Below are positions 22,282 to 33,112 of a DNA stretch of 64,000 nucleotides, in pieces. Made by a program: the position numbers and the translations under genes. The notes under the pieces are model-generated. The model ran no database searches. It saw nothing but the letters and a program-made list of their open reading frames with translations, and was not told the origin of the DNA. Each line of letters opens with the position of its first letter. Position 1 is the first letter of the stretch. Source of the DNA: Reticulascus tulasneorum (lineage: Eukaryota; Ascomycota; Sordariomycetes; Glomerellales; Reticulascaceae); the NCBI GenBank assembly GCA_001557505.1, contig LSAX01000006.1, forward strand, positions 2,294,001 to 2,358,000, in the 5' to 3' direction.

Positions 22282-23753
22282 ATGCCTTTCACCACCTTTG
22301 ATTTTGGCGAGAAGTACCGTTACCAGAACGGCTTCAATTCCCATCTAGAGTACGGGAATACCCCTCTCGCAAGAGATCTGGACGAAATGCTAACAGCGTC
22401 AGGTCCGAAGCTGTCCCCGGCGCCCTCCCGATCGGCCAGAACTCGCCCCAAAAGCCGCCCCACGGCCTGTACGCTGAAAAGTTCTCCGGCACGGCGTTTA
22501 CGGCACCGCGACACGAGAACAAGCAGTCATGGCTCTATCGAATCCTCCCTTCATGCTCACATCCGCCGTTCTCGCCAGCTTCAAGCACCTCAGGGCAGGA
22601 CGACGGACTAGACGGGCATTTCGCTGATCCGTCCAAGCTGCAGTATATCCCCAACCAGTTGCGTTGGGATCCGTTTGATCATGACAAGTCCAAGAACTCG
22701 GATTTCGTAACGGGACTGCGACTAGTTGCTGGAGCAGGAAACCCTACTCTCAAGCAAGGGGTTGGGATATATGTTTACGCCGCAGGGAAGAGCATGGACG
22801 AGAAATCCGCTTTTTACTCTGCGGATGGAGACTTGTTGATTGTGCCGCAAGAGGGACCATTGGATATCCGGACCGAGCTGGGCTGGATGCTTGTTCGTCC
22901 CTTGGAGATCTGCGTTATTCCCCGCGGCATCAAGTATCAAGTCCATCTCCCATCGGGCCCGGCAAGAGGCTATGCCCTCGAGCTGTATCAAGGACATTTC
23001 AACCTCCCGGAGCTGGGGCCAATCGGTGCGGACGGCCTCGCCAACGCCCGAGACTTCCAAACCCCGGTAGCTTCTTTCAGCGAAGACTTCGGCGCAACCG
23101 CATCCGAAGGTTCGAGCACCTACACCATCACTGTCAAATTCAACAATGACATTTTCTCAACGCAGCAGCCGCACACACCATTCGATGTTGTGGCCTGGCA
23201 CGGCAATTACTACCCCTACAAGTACGATCTCGGTCGGTTCAACACCATCGGCTCAATAAGCTACGACCACCCCGACCCTAGCATCTTCACCGTCCTCTCC
23301 GCCCCATCCCACAGCCCGGGCACCGCCATTGCCGACTTCGTCATCTTCCCGCCCCGCTGGCTCGTTGCAGAAGACACCTTCCGCCCGCCCTACTTCCACC
23401 GCAACACCATGTCCGAGTTTATGGGCCTCATCACAGGTGGCTACGACGCCAAGCGTGGCGGCAGCGGCGGCTTTGTTCCTGGCGGCGCGAGTCTGCACAA
23501 TGTGATGAGCGGGCACGGGCCAGACGCCGAGAGCGGGGAGGGGGCCAGGGCCGCGGAGCTGAAGCCGGCCAAAGTTGGGGCGGGGAGCTGTGCATTCATG
23601 TTTGAGAGCTGTGCGATGATGGGAGTTACGGAATGGGGGTTGAGAACGTGTAAGAAGGTGCAGGAGGGTTATAGTGAGGAGAGTTGGGGGGGACTCAAGG
23701 TCCATTGGAAGCGGCCGGATAGCACCAACACTGAAACCCATTTGTTAAAGTAA
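22282..23753 (+). CDS. hmgA: Homogentisate 1,2-dioxygenase
   Basis: Opens the homogentisate ring to maleylacetoacetate with Fe(II) and O2, in phenylalanine/tyrosine catabolism (cytosol). Two exons, 22282-22349 and 22403-23753, with a 53-bp intron, give 472 residues. Family length is about 440-450, so there are small insertions, for example near residues 80-100. Very strong matches throughout: [105 protein letters not shown] and [15 protein letters not shown], the last two with the iron ligands. Maleylacetoacetate isomerase and fumarylacetoacetase, often clustered with it in fungi, are not in this window, so it may be a second copy or a dispersed gene. Confidence 0.96.
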
Positions 23754-24134
23754 AAAGAATAAGATCCATTGATGTTCATGTCGTTTGCCAGTCCTCAGAG
23801 TATAGTAGATAATAATCAACAGCTGGCCTTGCTGATTTGTCCTACTCACGCAGAGTGATGCTAAAGGGGCGTTTGTGTATCAACCCACTCACCAGGGTCC
23901 GGTCTGCGGAAGCCTCCCCGCCTTCTTTACGAGATATTCCGAAACGGCTTAAAGTGCATATGTTATAATATATAATGTGAAGTAACTGGTATCAATGAGT
24001 TGCACAGGGCCAATAATTTGGCAAAAAAGACTGCTAGGTCGTGTGGCTGTCAGTCGTCTTACACTGACTACGTCCAAAAGCTATCCAAGCTCGATTCTCT
24101 GGCACTTCAACCGAAGAGGCGTCTTGCTCCCATC
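23754..24134. other. Intergenic, convergent 3' ends
   Basis: About 380 bases between convergent genes; nothing recognised. Confidence 0.4.
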
Positions 24135-25165
24135 TCATGGCCCCGGTTCCACTATTGCCAACCCGCTATTTCCGCAAAGCCAGTCTGCCTCGATGATACT
24201 CCCGTTGTTACAAGTCCACTGCGAGATGGCAGGCACATCTCCACAAGTGCCCAGCCTCAACTCTTCGGCATCAATAGAAGGCGCCCATGTCATGAACGTA
24301 GGTAGGGAACCGCATCCTCGCCATCTGTACGTCAACCCGTCACTCAGGGTGAATGGCTGGTCGCACGGCACCCTCCCTGGCGCGGCATACGCAACAGCTG
24401 ACTCGCATGCTGTTTCGCTGTCTGATAGCAGGAAGCCCACACTGTCGACTAACCGCCCGTTGGTGAGGAGGCGTGCCAGGAAGACCATTCCGGTCGGCGT
24501 GGGGACTGTGGAGACGGTGCTGCTGGTCGTTGAGGTGGTGGAGGTTGTACTTGCAGAAGACGTGGGGCTGGAGGTTATTGAAGTTGGCGTTGGTCTAAGA
24601 CACGGATGAGTAAGTTAGGGAGACGGAAGAAAAGATTGCGCAGTGTTTCTTACTCTGCCCCTTCCGAGCTCTTCTTCGCATTCGCCGCCGCAAGGCTACC
24701 GCCAACTCCACCTCCGATCGCTGCGCCGAGGACGACGATGGCTCCCACCAGCAGTGGAATCCAGTACCGTTTCCACCACGGTTTTGCATCCTTTGCTGGT
24801 TTAGCTTCATCTGCTCCCACTCCCCCGGCGACTTCCTTCGCCCCCTCCTCGGCCCTCATGTGCTCATGATCATAGGCTGCTTCGTGATGGTACCCGCCAT
24901 TGCCATAGTTGACCACTTCAGGCAGAGACGAGTAGCCCATCTGGGGGTAATCATGGTCCTTGTTGTGCAGTTCTGGATAGTCCGATGGCCGCACCTCGGG
25001 CAGGTCGGATGTATGAAGCTCTGGGTAGTCGGCGGGGACTACCTCCGGAAGATTCGGGGCATACTCGTCCCTTTGGCCATGATGGTATGGTGGCGGAGCT
25101 GGCGAAGCAGACACTGGGGAAGGCGTGTTTGGGGAGTCTGCCTTCGCACTCTCGTAGTTTGGCAT
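24135..25165 (-). CDS. Single-pass cell-surface protein with Ser/Thr-rich stalk and Cys-containing ectodomain
   Basis: Two exons (24654-25165 and 24135-24594) with a 58-bp intron, 323 residues, in frame. There is no signal peptide. Residues 1-75 are Pro/Tyr-rich with PPYHH and repeated LPEV...DYPELH units. A basic stretch (KPWWKRYW) precedes one transmembrane segment of about 25 residues (IPLLVGAIVVLGAAIGGGVGGSLAAA). Then comes a Ser/Thr stalk (TSITSSPTSSASTTSTTSTT) and a C-terminal domain with six cysteines. This topology, cytosolic proline-rich tail with external stalk and domain, is widespread among fungal surface proteins of the Mid2/WSC-like sensor type, although the ectodomain is not a WSC domain. 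A sensor or adhesion role is inference. Confidence 0.8.
24969..25095 (-). repeat. In-gene LPEV/DYPELH peptide repeat
   Basis: Within the cytosolic tail of the surface protein three to four related units (LPEVVPADYPELH, LPEVRPSDYPELH, then a shorter form) are repeated. They may bind WW-domain or SH3-domain partners; this is a guess from composition. Confidence 0.5.
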
Positions 25166-26264
25166 GCTGGCTACTCTCCTCCGATTGCAGGCAGGATTCT
25201 GGAAAACACCGCCGCGTGTGGGTTGGCGTTCGTCGCGTGCAATCTGGGCTGGAGAACCTTATCGCACTAGTTCCGATCTGCCAATAAACTTATACACTAG
25301 ACGATAATGACAGAGGCAGCCCTTCGCCAGGGTGTCCAGGGACTGGAGTAAATGGGACCAAGGCGGCTCAAAGCATAGAGATGAGAAAGCACAGTTTACT
25401 GTCAAGAAAGTTCACCACGGTAGAAGGACACGGAAGATTTGGCAGACAGAGGACTTGGATTAAGATCGGTTTTACGGAACAAGAATAGAACGTTAACGCC
25501 AGAAGAGTGTGGCGAAACGACGCGATGGATTCGGGATGGGGGCACTAAAAGCTGATGTAAGATTAAAGGCAGGCACGGATGCATGCAGGGATGAAACGAC
25601 AGCGGAGAGGCCAAGGCTATTTGTGGGGCAAGGCTCCAATATCATTTCGCTAATAAGGCCCTGGAGGTCGGGATTTTCAGTGGCTCTGCGCAATTAAGGT
25701 TATTATTCTACCCGTACTTGTATGGGGGCATTTGTTTGTTTGGTGGCACCTGTTTATCAAACCAGATAGCCGCCCTACTCCTCATTGGCCCTGTCGTATA
25801 CTTAGTGGCTCTGGCATCCCGTTCCTGACCCAAGTCCGTTTTGGATTGGGACGCTCGCAGCCAGTCAGGATCGTTCACCCGTACCCGTACACTCGCCATC
25901 TCCAAGTGGCCATACTGCCCTGCTTGTCGAACGTCATCCATGCTAAGTTGCAGACCCCCGATGAGCGTATGCCAGGGGCGACGACCTCTAGCAAAACCTT
26001 AAACGGATGCTGCAAAGGCCAGAGATCCTGTCACCATGATATTTCGTACAGGTGGTCAGTTTGTTCCAGGTCACACGCGGAGCAAAAAGATATAGAGCAA
26101 CGTAACCATGGCCTCATAAGTCCACGAAGCAAACTACAAGATAAATTTTGCATGAAAACGACCAGGCCAGTCACGTGTCCAAGCACGAGCCCGGACCGAT
26201 CATGCTACCTTACCTACTATCGACCCAGTGGTTCAAACTGAAAACGGAATCCCTGACCCTGTCT
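25166..26264. other. Intergenic, 1.1 kb
   Basis: Promoter side of the surface protein and 3' side of the AAA ATPase remnant. No gene recognised. Confidence 0.4.
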
Positions 26265-27365
26265 TTAATATCTCCTTGGATAAGATTCATCTTCACGCTC
26301 GGAAGACGAGCTTCTTCTTCCACGGCTTTTATTTTGGTATCCTGGCCTAGAAGGCCTTGGGCTCCGAGAGTCGTGCCTTCTCTCCTGCTTAGGAGATGCA
26401 TTTAGGGATCTTCTAGTGGAATAGCCGGACCTTTGATTTTCGTTGTAGTGGTGGCCGTCCCGCCTACCCTCATACGGCGACCTGAGACTACTGACTGGCA
26501 GATGGTTGCTGATGTTATAGGATCCGTGCAAAATATGCCCCCCTAGGGAAGGCCGCTGCTGGTACTGTTCCCTCGGTGACCAATGGTCTGGATACGAATG
26601 ACGAGGGTATTCGAAGTCATCAGCCCGCTGGTTGTGTTCTTGAGAAAGTTCCCAGTTATCCTTGCCCCGAGTCTCCCGCAGGTAGAGATGGAATTGAAAA
26701 GTTGCGGAGGCAACACGCTCAAACTGATGCGAACTAAGCGTTGGAGGCACTTCCGTTCCGGTGTTGGGGTTTTCCTTGAACCAATCATACCGTGCCATCG
26801 ACGAGGCGATCTGGAATGCGTTACGGATCTGACGTCCATTCCATCTTCCAGCACTGTCTCTCTTGAAGTGGTCACTAGCAAACTCCAACATATCCTCCTC
26901 GTCAATCTCAATGACAGGCTGTTTAGTGGTGAGGTTCCGCTGTTTTTCGATGGCTTTCAAACGGTTGATATTCATCACAAAGATCTCCTTTGTTTGCTCA
27001 TAGCTTAACCTGGGATAATACAGCATGGTGTGGATTCTGGACTGGAATGCCTCATCGATGGTACCGACCCGGTTTATCGTTAGGATGAGAATGCCGCTAT
27101 AGTACTCAAGGATTCTGAGGAACACTGCGTCGCTTCCATCAGTGGCTATTCTAGTAGCCGTTATAGGGGGAGCAACATTACCTGATACCAATGCGTTGCG
27201 TTTCAAGTCTTTTGTTCTCCGAGTTGCCAGGAAGACGTCTGCCTCGTCAAGCAGTAAGACGCAGTTCCATTTATTGGCCAGCTGGAAAATATTACTTAAC
27301 CTGTCCTCAACTTGGTTTGGATTGATTCCCAAGTCGCCACATGTGATCGGAAATAGAGGTTTGTT
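26265..27365 (-). pseudogene. AAA ATPase, 5'-truncated (no Walker A)
   Basis: C-terminal two thirds of a fungal AAA ATPase of the kind usually preceded by a large N-terminal domain. Readable from ADVNNKPLFPITCGDLGINP through Walker B (CVLLLDEADVFL), ILILTINRVGTIDEAFQSRIH (sensor 1 and arginine-finger region) and the lid domain (GRWNGRQIRNAFQIA), to a long C-terminal tail rich in Arg/Ser (SRGRRSSSSEREDESYPRRY). A 57-bp intron at 27125-27181 has no stop and is in frame, but splicing restores LKRNALVSVFLRILEYYSG, which fits the family. Upstream of about 27365 the Walker A motif (GxxGxGKT) and everything before it are missing; instead there is an acetyltransferase relic. So this is either a truncated pseudogene or a gene with a distant 5' exon that I cannot see. 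Confidence 0.7.
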
Positions 27366-27439
27366 GTTGACATCTGCTACCGATTACGCACCTCATAATG
27401 AAAAGACAGGAATTAGGATATGGATGCTACGACAAACTC

Positions 27440-27770
27440 ATGCCGTCGATGCCTCCCAGATCATCCCCGGAAGATCCATGCTCTTCCCCCTACACTTGAA
27501 TGTGCACAGTGCCTGCCCACCTACTTCAACCCAACTTTGGGGAAAGTGACAATCCCATACGAATCGAGAATAAAGTGACAGCTAGTCTCTCCCGTGTACC
27601 GTTTTTCAGTCGCCATTCAGCAAGCATAAAGCCGGCCCCCAGGTGTCGGTAGTCAGGGTGCGTGGCAAGAATCATCAGGTTCAGCTGCTCGTTGCCGTAT
27701 TATTTGTCAACCCACGCAGTCTTTGCCTCCCGAAGCTGTTTTCTAAACTCTAGCATTCTGAAAGAGATGG
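27440..27770 (-). pseudogene. GNAT acetyltransferase relic
   Basis: Minus-strand remains of a fungal GNAT N-acetyltransferase. The acetyl-CoA-binding region is recognisable as LMILATHPDYRHLGAGFMLA (the R/Q-x-x-G-x-G/A region), followed by LAVTLFSIRMGLSLSPKLG. The typical C-terminal ending occurs as LPGMIWEA near 27450-27475. In-frame stops occur (about 27698 and about 27550), and the frame changes between the SPKLG block and the LPGMIWEA block, so it cannot encode a protein. It lies immediately 5' of the truncated AAA ATPase on the same strand. Confidence 0.65.
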
Positions 27771-28996
27771 CATCGCGTCTTTCTGAGTTGTCAGTAGATG
27801 TTTAATTCGTGCATTAAATTGTCGCCTTGTTACAAACGGGGATATCGGCGTGAATTTCCAGGGTGGTCAATTCCCAGCTTGACTGGTGATGAGTTGTCCA
27901 CACCAATGAGCTTGTCAGTAAATCCAATCCTTGTGGTCAATATGTATGCTGATACAATCTGCTGCAATTGAATTCTCAAGCTTGCACTTAGCTCGATGAC
28001 GCACGATACGTTGTCCAATAAAGTTGACGTCGTAGTTGAAACAGTACTGACAGTTGGCCTTGTAGACGGATCATGCTTAAAACATCTCCTGAACGACCAC
28101 AACAAACCGAGAACTTATTTTCAACCGCAGCAATTCAACCACGACGCTTAGGTGTGCCATACTTGCACATTAGAGAGTGCAGGCGGCTAAGTATCAGCGG
28201 CTTATTCTCTGGAAACCGGGCCGTTTCCCAGGCGCTCGAATATTTTAGGTAATACAATCTGATGTTTAGCAACGAGTTACATCCTCAAATTGGTCAATTG
28301 AATCTCAGCTTAGCAGCCGTTCCTATCGCCCGGTGTTGGTATAACCATCCGTCGGAAGACCGCCGTCCACTTATAGATCGTACACTGGCCTCCTATTCGC
28401 CGGGTACAGCGACCGAACCGGGTTCAGCGTTGTGTTGGCCAAGGCGCCGAGACAATAAATATTGCAGCTAAGAGAGAGACCATACCTTGCTGCCTAATTG
28501 AAATCTAGGCGCATTTAACAATACCAAACATCAACGACGAAGACCGGGTAGCTCTCAGCCTCATGCACTTCATTTCGCCGGGCGGCCTTTTTATGCTCGT
28601 AGAACGGGACAGGGATATCTTCATTGGTTAGACCTACATGCTTTTGAGTACGGGAAGGAACGTGCCGAGTTTTATTGTTGATTGCTTATTCTGCAAGGGA
28701 AAAGCACTCACCTCTATCTAAACCGAACTGGCGAGCTAGAACAGTCGATCAGGAAAATAGGTGAGACTACAATTTGCCCGATCTCGCCCAAGGGTTTCGT
28801 TACCCCTGAATTCGTACCATTGCCTTTGAAATATAAAACCCTGGCGTCGTCACGAGTGATATCTATTCGATCTATAGTAATCGGTCTTCAAACAACTTGT
28901 CTTCCACATCTCCTCTCAGAACCTTCAAACGGCGCTCGCTTCGAAATTCAAACAAACCACTACCAGCTCATTCAGCATACTTCTCGCTCAGTAATC
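27771..28996. other. Intergenic, 1.2 kb, promoter of secreted protein
   Basis: No supported gene. A minus-strand frame of 91 codons at 27830-28105 has no recognisable content and is left uncalled. The right end is the promoter of the small secreted protein at 28997. Confidence 0.35.
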
Positions 28997-29452
28997 ATGC
29001 AGCTTTCACACTTCTTCATTTCTATTCTGACATTCGCTCTCTGCATGTCCCCTACCGTCGTTAGTGCTGGTGGCTGCAACGGATGCAGCAGCAGTTGCGG
29101 GTCCGTCACCAACAACGCTGGAGCCACTCTACGCTATACGACAGACCCAAAACCTGACCTTAATGCTCAGGCTGGTCGATGTCGGTTCTGGAACTGGTAT
29201 TCGTCTGACAGCATCATCAGCTTGGTACCTTGGGACAAGCTCGTCTCCTGCAGCCAGCAAAGCTTATCTAGCGGGAAGAAGGGAGGCTGCTCGCAGAATA
29301 TCGACGTGGACGGCTTCACCTTCCCAAACGAGCCCTACTGGGTCGGAGCTGTAAGAGTGGAGAAAGGCGTATGGACGAAGTTTCCGAATTTTGTTGATGT
29401 GACATGCCGCAGGGTGCCAGTGGTGGGGAATGTCCTGTGCACGTTGGTGTGA
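28997..29452 (+). CDS. Small secreted cysteine-rich protein
   Basis: Single exon, 151 residues. Although the frame is open further upstream, the ATG at 28997 gives a textbook signal peptide (MQLSHFFISILTFALCMSPTVVSA). The mature chain begins GGCNGCSSSCGSV and holds about eight cysteines, with CRFWNWYSSDS, CSQQSLSSGKKGGC and the end CRRVPVVGNVLCTLV. It contains several Trp/Phe/Tyr residues, so a compact disulfide-bonded domain is likely. I do not recognise a family. Size, secretion signal and lack of homologous motif fit a candidate effector or antimicrobial-type secreted protein; this is inference. Confidence 0.75.
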   Translation: MQLSHFFISILTFALCMSPTVVSAGGCNGCSSSCGSVTNNAGATLRYTTDPKPDLNAQAGRCRFWNWYSSDSIISLVPWDKLVSCSQQSLSSGKKGGCSQNIDVDGFTFPNEPYWVGAVRVEKGVWTKFPNFVDVTCRRVPVVGNVLCTLV

Positions 29453-30572
29453 GGAGGGGGGGTTAAGACTGGATCTGGTGCTGGCGAAAATGCCCTTCTT
29501 TCGGCTGAGGCTTTAGGGGCTGGACAGCTTGGCATCTACAACCAGCTGCAGAAGTGGAAGAAAGTATTTTAGTTTGTTTCTATTGTTTCTGGCTATTGGT
29601 TGAAAAGTCTTGATTTGTGTCTGCAAATGGTAAATCCTTCTTTTTGCTATGAGAGTGATCGAGGATAAGCAGTGCCTGGGCCGTAAGGTGACAAAAGGTC
29701 TACTACTTTTGCCAACTATGATTTGTGTCGCCTGAATTGCAATGAGGACTCTAACAGATGGCTATCTTAAGCTGCTTCTTCTTTAAGATTTGCTGGCTCA
29801 CTCAGTAAAGAAACAAGAGAGAAAGATTTCACTTGGGTTACATCCCCGCCGGTGTAAGCACGGCATCTCAGAGCACGTTGCTCTCTATTCGTGGTAAATT
29901 TAAACTACGGCTGGGTCGGAGCTAAGAAATTTCGAGACCACGTGTCCGAGGCAGGAAGACGAGAGTATTGGCATCCGAATATCAGAAGACAAACTAATCC
30001 TCCAATGGCCGGTTGCAGAAGAACAGGCCTCGTTTGGACCAAAACACCCGTTTGGGGTGCCATCCTTAAAAAGGGGTAGATACGACAGCAGGTTGTTTCG
30101 CCTGCTTTTCGTCTTCAGGCCTCAAACACTCGAAGTCGGGAACCATGAAGACGGTGATACCTGGGCTGACAGTGTCTATTGGAAAGTCAACCCCACCTTT
30201 TCGACTCTCGGCTGCGCTCAACACGACCAATATAGGCGTGAAAGTGCGCCACTCGCTGTTGTCGGTCAAATGAATTGACTCGGACGACGTGTGTGGATGG
30301 TGCTAGGACATTCTGGCATGTTATGCACTGTCTAATACCAATCGTAGATTCACGTAAGACCTGTGTTGGCATTGTTTCATTTTCTACGTCTTGCGCAGAT
30401 CGATTTCACTATTCTGAGCGATGCATCCGTATGGTGATACAGTACCAAGATTCGCATTGTAACAGTTGTTCTGTCTTCGTGCCTGCTAATCTTGTGCGTA
30501 TTTCTCTTCACAAAGTATAAATCTAGCAGCAGCAAATGTGGCCAAATGCAAAACGAATGGCTGCCTCCAAGC
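29453..30572. other. Intergenic, 1.1 kb, convergent 3' ends
   Basis: Between the convergent 3' ends of two secreted-protein genes. Short frames exist, but none is recognisable. Confidence 0.4.
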
Positions 30573-31637
30573 CTAGCAGATATTCCTGGCTCCATTGCCT
30601 GTAAGGCTCCAGTTGGTATTCTCACCACAAGGAGACTCCCTAACGGAAGTATTGTCAACCTTCAAGTAGACCCAAATGTCGCGGTTGTTCGGGAACTCCG
30701 ACCGAGCAGCAAGCCGAACTTCTCCTCCCCCGCTGACGGTACCAGCACGTATTGAGACGTTGTAGCAGTTTTCGATGAGGATTGCGTTATTTCCGTTGCT
30801 TGCGAGGTCGATAGAGGTGATGACGACACCGCCCGACTGCGAGACGCAGAATATGCCGCGCCCACCGCCGCGGGAGATGACCTTATCGATGTAGACGTTG
30901 GTGTTGTAGTTTCCGTTGGCGTTCTGCCCATTATTATTCGCCATACGCAAAGTTGCGTACCCAGTGTTGGCGCCAACATTGTTACCGTCGACAAGTCCAA
31001 CCCAAGCGTTTGTAGTCTTTTGAAGTAGCAAGCCGGACTCGCCGACGTTTCGCGCGATAACTTGGTTGATGTTGAGGCCGTCGATGTTCCAGGTTTCGAC
31101 CGCGTGGCTACCAGCACCTGTGACGCTGATAACATCCATTTTCACGTTGTAGTTGGCGGCTGCGTCGCGATCGAAGCGTATGCCCAAACCTCCACTGAGG
31201 TTCAGCGTGATTTTGCCGAGGGACAGGTTCCGGGTGCCATAGAAGCGTAAGCCGAAGTACGGGTTGCCAGTCATGGTGAGGTACGGGATCTGAACGTCCA
31301 CTGTATTCAGCGACTCGATGGAACCACGTCCAGCCTTATTCACGACATTGATAGTACCACATCCTTCAAAGATCTTGCCGCTGCCAATGGTGATGGTGCT
31401 GGCACCAATGGAGCCTGAAGCAATGACTGATACACGCTGACCGCTACCAATGGAGTCGAGCGCGGCCTGGATTGCAGCACGGTAATCGGAGCCCGAGTAC
31501 ACCGTGCTTGAGCCCTTGGTGGCCGTAAAGGAGCTGCCGGATCCAGTCACCCTAGCGTCCGGTGTGCCGGCGCCGCACTGGGCAAAGACGATGGAAACTA
31601 GTGCGAGCACTGCAGTAAGGATAAAAAACCGGGCCAT
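30573..31637 (-). CDS. Secreted right-handed beta-helix protein (pectin lyase-like fold)
   Basis: Single exon, 354 residues. The ATG at 31637 gives the signal peptide MARFFILTAVLALVSIVFA. After a short linker the chain has regular repeats of short hydrophobic strands with Asn and Gly turns (GGLGIRFDRD, TGAGSHAVETWNIDGLNINQV, RNVGESGLLLQ, SRGGGRGIFCVSQSGGV, NNAILIENCYNVSIRAG), the signature of a parallel beta-helix like pectate lyases and GH28 enzymes. The classic GH28 catalytic motifs (NTDG, DD, GHG) are not seen, so it may be a polysaccharide lyase-like or non-catalytic member of the fold. It ends with Cys residues (CGENTNWSLTGNGARNIC). Substrate unknown; plant or fungal cell-wall carbohydrate is a family-level guess. 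Confidence 0.82.
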   Translation of the reverse strand: MARFFILTAVLALVSIVFAQCGAGTPDARVTGSGSSFTATKGSSTVYSGSDYRAAIQAALDSIGSGQRVSVIASGSIGASTITIGSGKIFEGCGTINVVNKAGRGSIESLNTVDVQIPYLTMTGNPYFGLRFYGTRNLSLGKITLNLSGGLGIRFDRDAAANYNVKMDVISVTGAGSHAVETWNIDGLNINQVIARNVGESGLLLQKTTNAWVGLVDGNNVGANTGYATLRMANNNGQNANGNYNTNVYIDKVISRGGGRGIFCVSQSGGVVITSIDLASNGNNAILIENCYNVSIRAGTVSGGGEVRLAARSEFPNNRDIWVYLKVDNTSVRESPCGENTNWSLTGNGARNIC

Positions 31638-33112
31638 GGCCAAAATTCACTTATGCTTCGTGAGGATGAAGAATCAGGTAACAGATGTTTCCCTGCGCTT
31701 CTTAGAATGACAAGGCAACCTATTTATCAGCTTCAGCAAGTGGAAACGGTGACCCGCCGCCGCGCCGGCGAACTTTCCATTACAAGACGCTCATTAGAGG
31801 AAGATATTAGAATATCGTTACACCGGAATATAAGATTCCGCGGCCTTGTCCTTGGACAATCATCCAGGTTTATTAGCCTTCCTATTCGGAAGTAGCTGCG
31901 ACATGATACAGCGGGGGAAGGGACCCAATTCTAGGGACCGGGGCCACCCAGAATCCGACTTTGGTAGAATCGTCACAAAATGTTGGATTTTATTTTCCTG
32001 GTTTGTCAAAGCTATAACCTGGCTTGCTTTATCATAACATGCCATCTTTTATGGCTTTCTTTATCATCATTCTCTCGATCATCAAATTGGCATTCTCTAA
32101 GGCGTAAATAACCGGCAGGGGTGCTATGCTGAATTCCCGGGCCTGTAATCGCCCCGTAACAGAAGGGCAGCAGAACGATCGCAAGTAATTTGAACTTCGG
32201 CACTCTATGTGGAACTTGTACCTTGTGTGCCAAGAGCCACTAAAAATGGCAGTTGAGAACCACCAAGGGGTAACCTTGCTGCACAAGCGGGGAAGAGAAA
32301 ACAAGGCACAGCGTCCGCTTTTGTCTTCAAAGGGGTATTGGGTATCATGATGGTTCTAGGATTCGTGCCCGTGAAAATTTGAGATCGTGACCAATAATAC
32401 TCGACAATGCAGTAATTCACGGGTACAGACGTATTTTCTGACCTCTAGTAAGCAACAATGCAGATTATAATATCTGAAGTTTGAGTCAAAGGTATCGAAG
32501 CACTCCCAGCACTTACTCGGCTATATAGGGGATGGAAAGAGAAATGGCCATAAGCATTGACAAGGCAGTCCTATTCTCATTGAGGAAATGGCAAGACAAG
32601 TAGGAGGTCTATATTGCCCTGAACTATGTAGGAGAGATTGCGACGAATAGAACCGTCAAGATGCTCGCCTAAAGTCCTCGGTAGGCTAGACTTGTAATGG
32701 AGTTGCTATTAAACCCTAGGAGAGTGACATGCCTTGGGGTTAGGGTTAGGGAATGACAAGCTGTGTCTTGACTTCCACACGTAGTTAAGAACACAGACAC
32801 CATTCATTGGCCAGAGCAATTAGAAAAAGAATCAGTGCTTCACTTGCTCCACATTCAAAAATAGCTGTATCATACTAGCCTAAGTTCGATGATAGAGCAT
32901 CAGGCAGTTCTAAAAGACTAACGATTCTGTCATTCAGTAGGCTTGACTGGCTTTCAGAGATATTGCAGAGGTAAACCACGCTTTCCTAGATTGCTGCATC
33001 GATCCTTTAATACTGTGTATTAATAGAGGTAGTATTCACGATGCACTTAAGAAGAGATCGGGCCATGTCGTTGAACTTATTGACCAACAAACTACACTCC
33101 CGCAACATGGTT
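31638..33112. other. Intergenic, 1.5 kb
   Basis: Promoter side of the beta-helix gene and 3' side of the reductase gene. No gene recognised. It contains a short telomere-like repeat at 32736-32751, listed separately. Confidence 0.4.
32736..32751 (+). repeat. Interstitial telomere-like repeat
   Basis: GGGGTTAGGGTTAGGG, two and a half copies of the TTAGGG telomere unit used by most filamentous fungi. About 20 bases to the left is AAACCCTAGG, an inverted partial unit. It may be a chance telobox or a scar of break repair. Confidence 0.7.

Noticed and set aside
27830..28105. 91-codon minus-strand frame upstream of the GNAT relic
   Set aside because: No family resemblance; not continuous with the relic.
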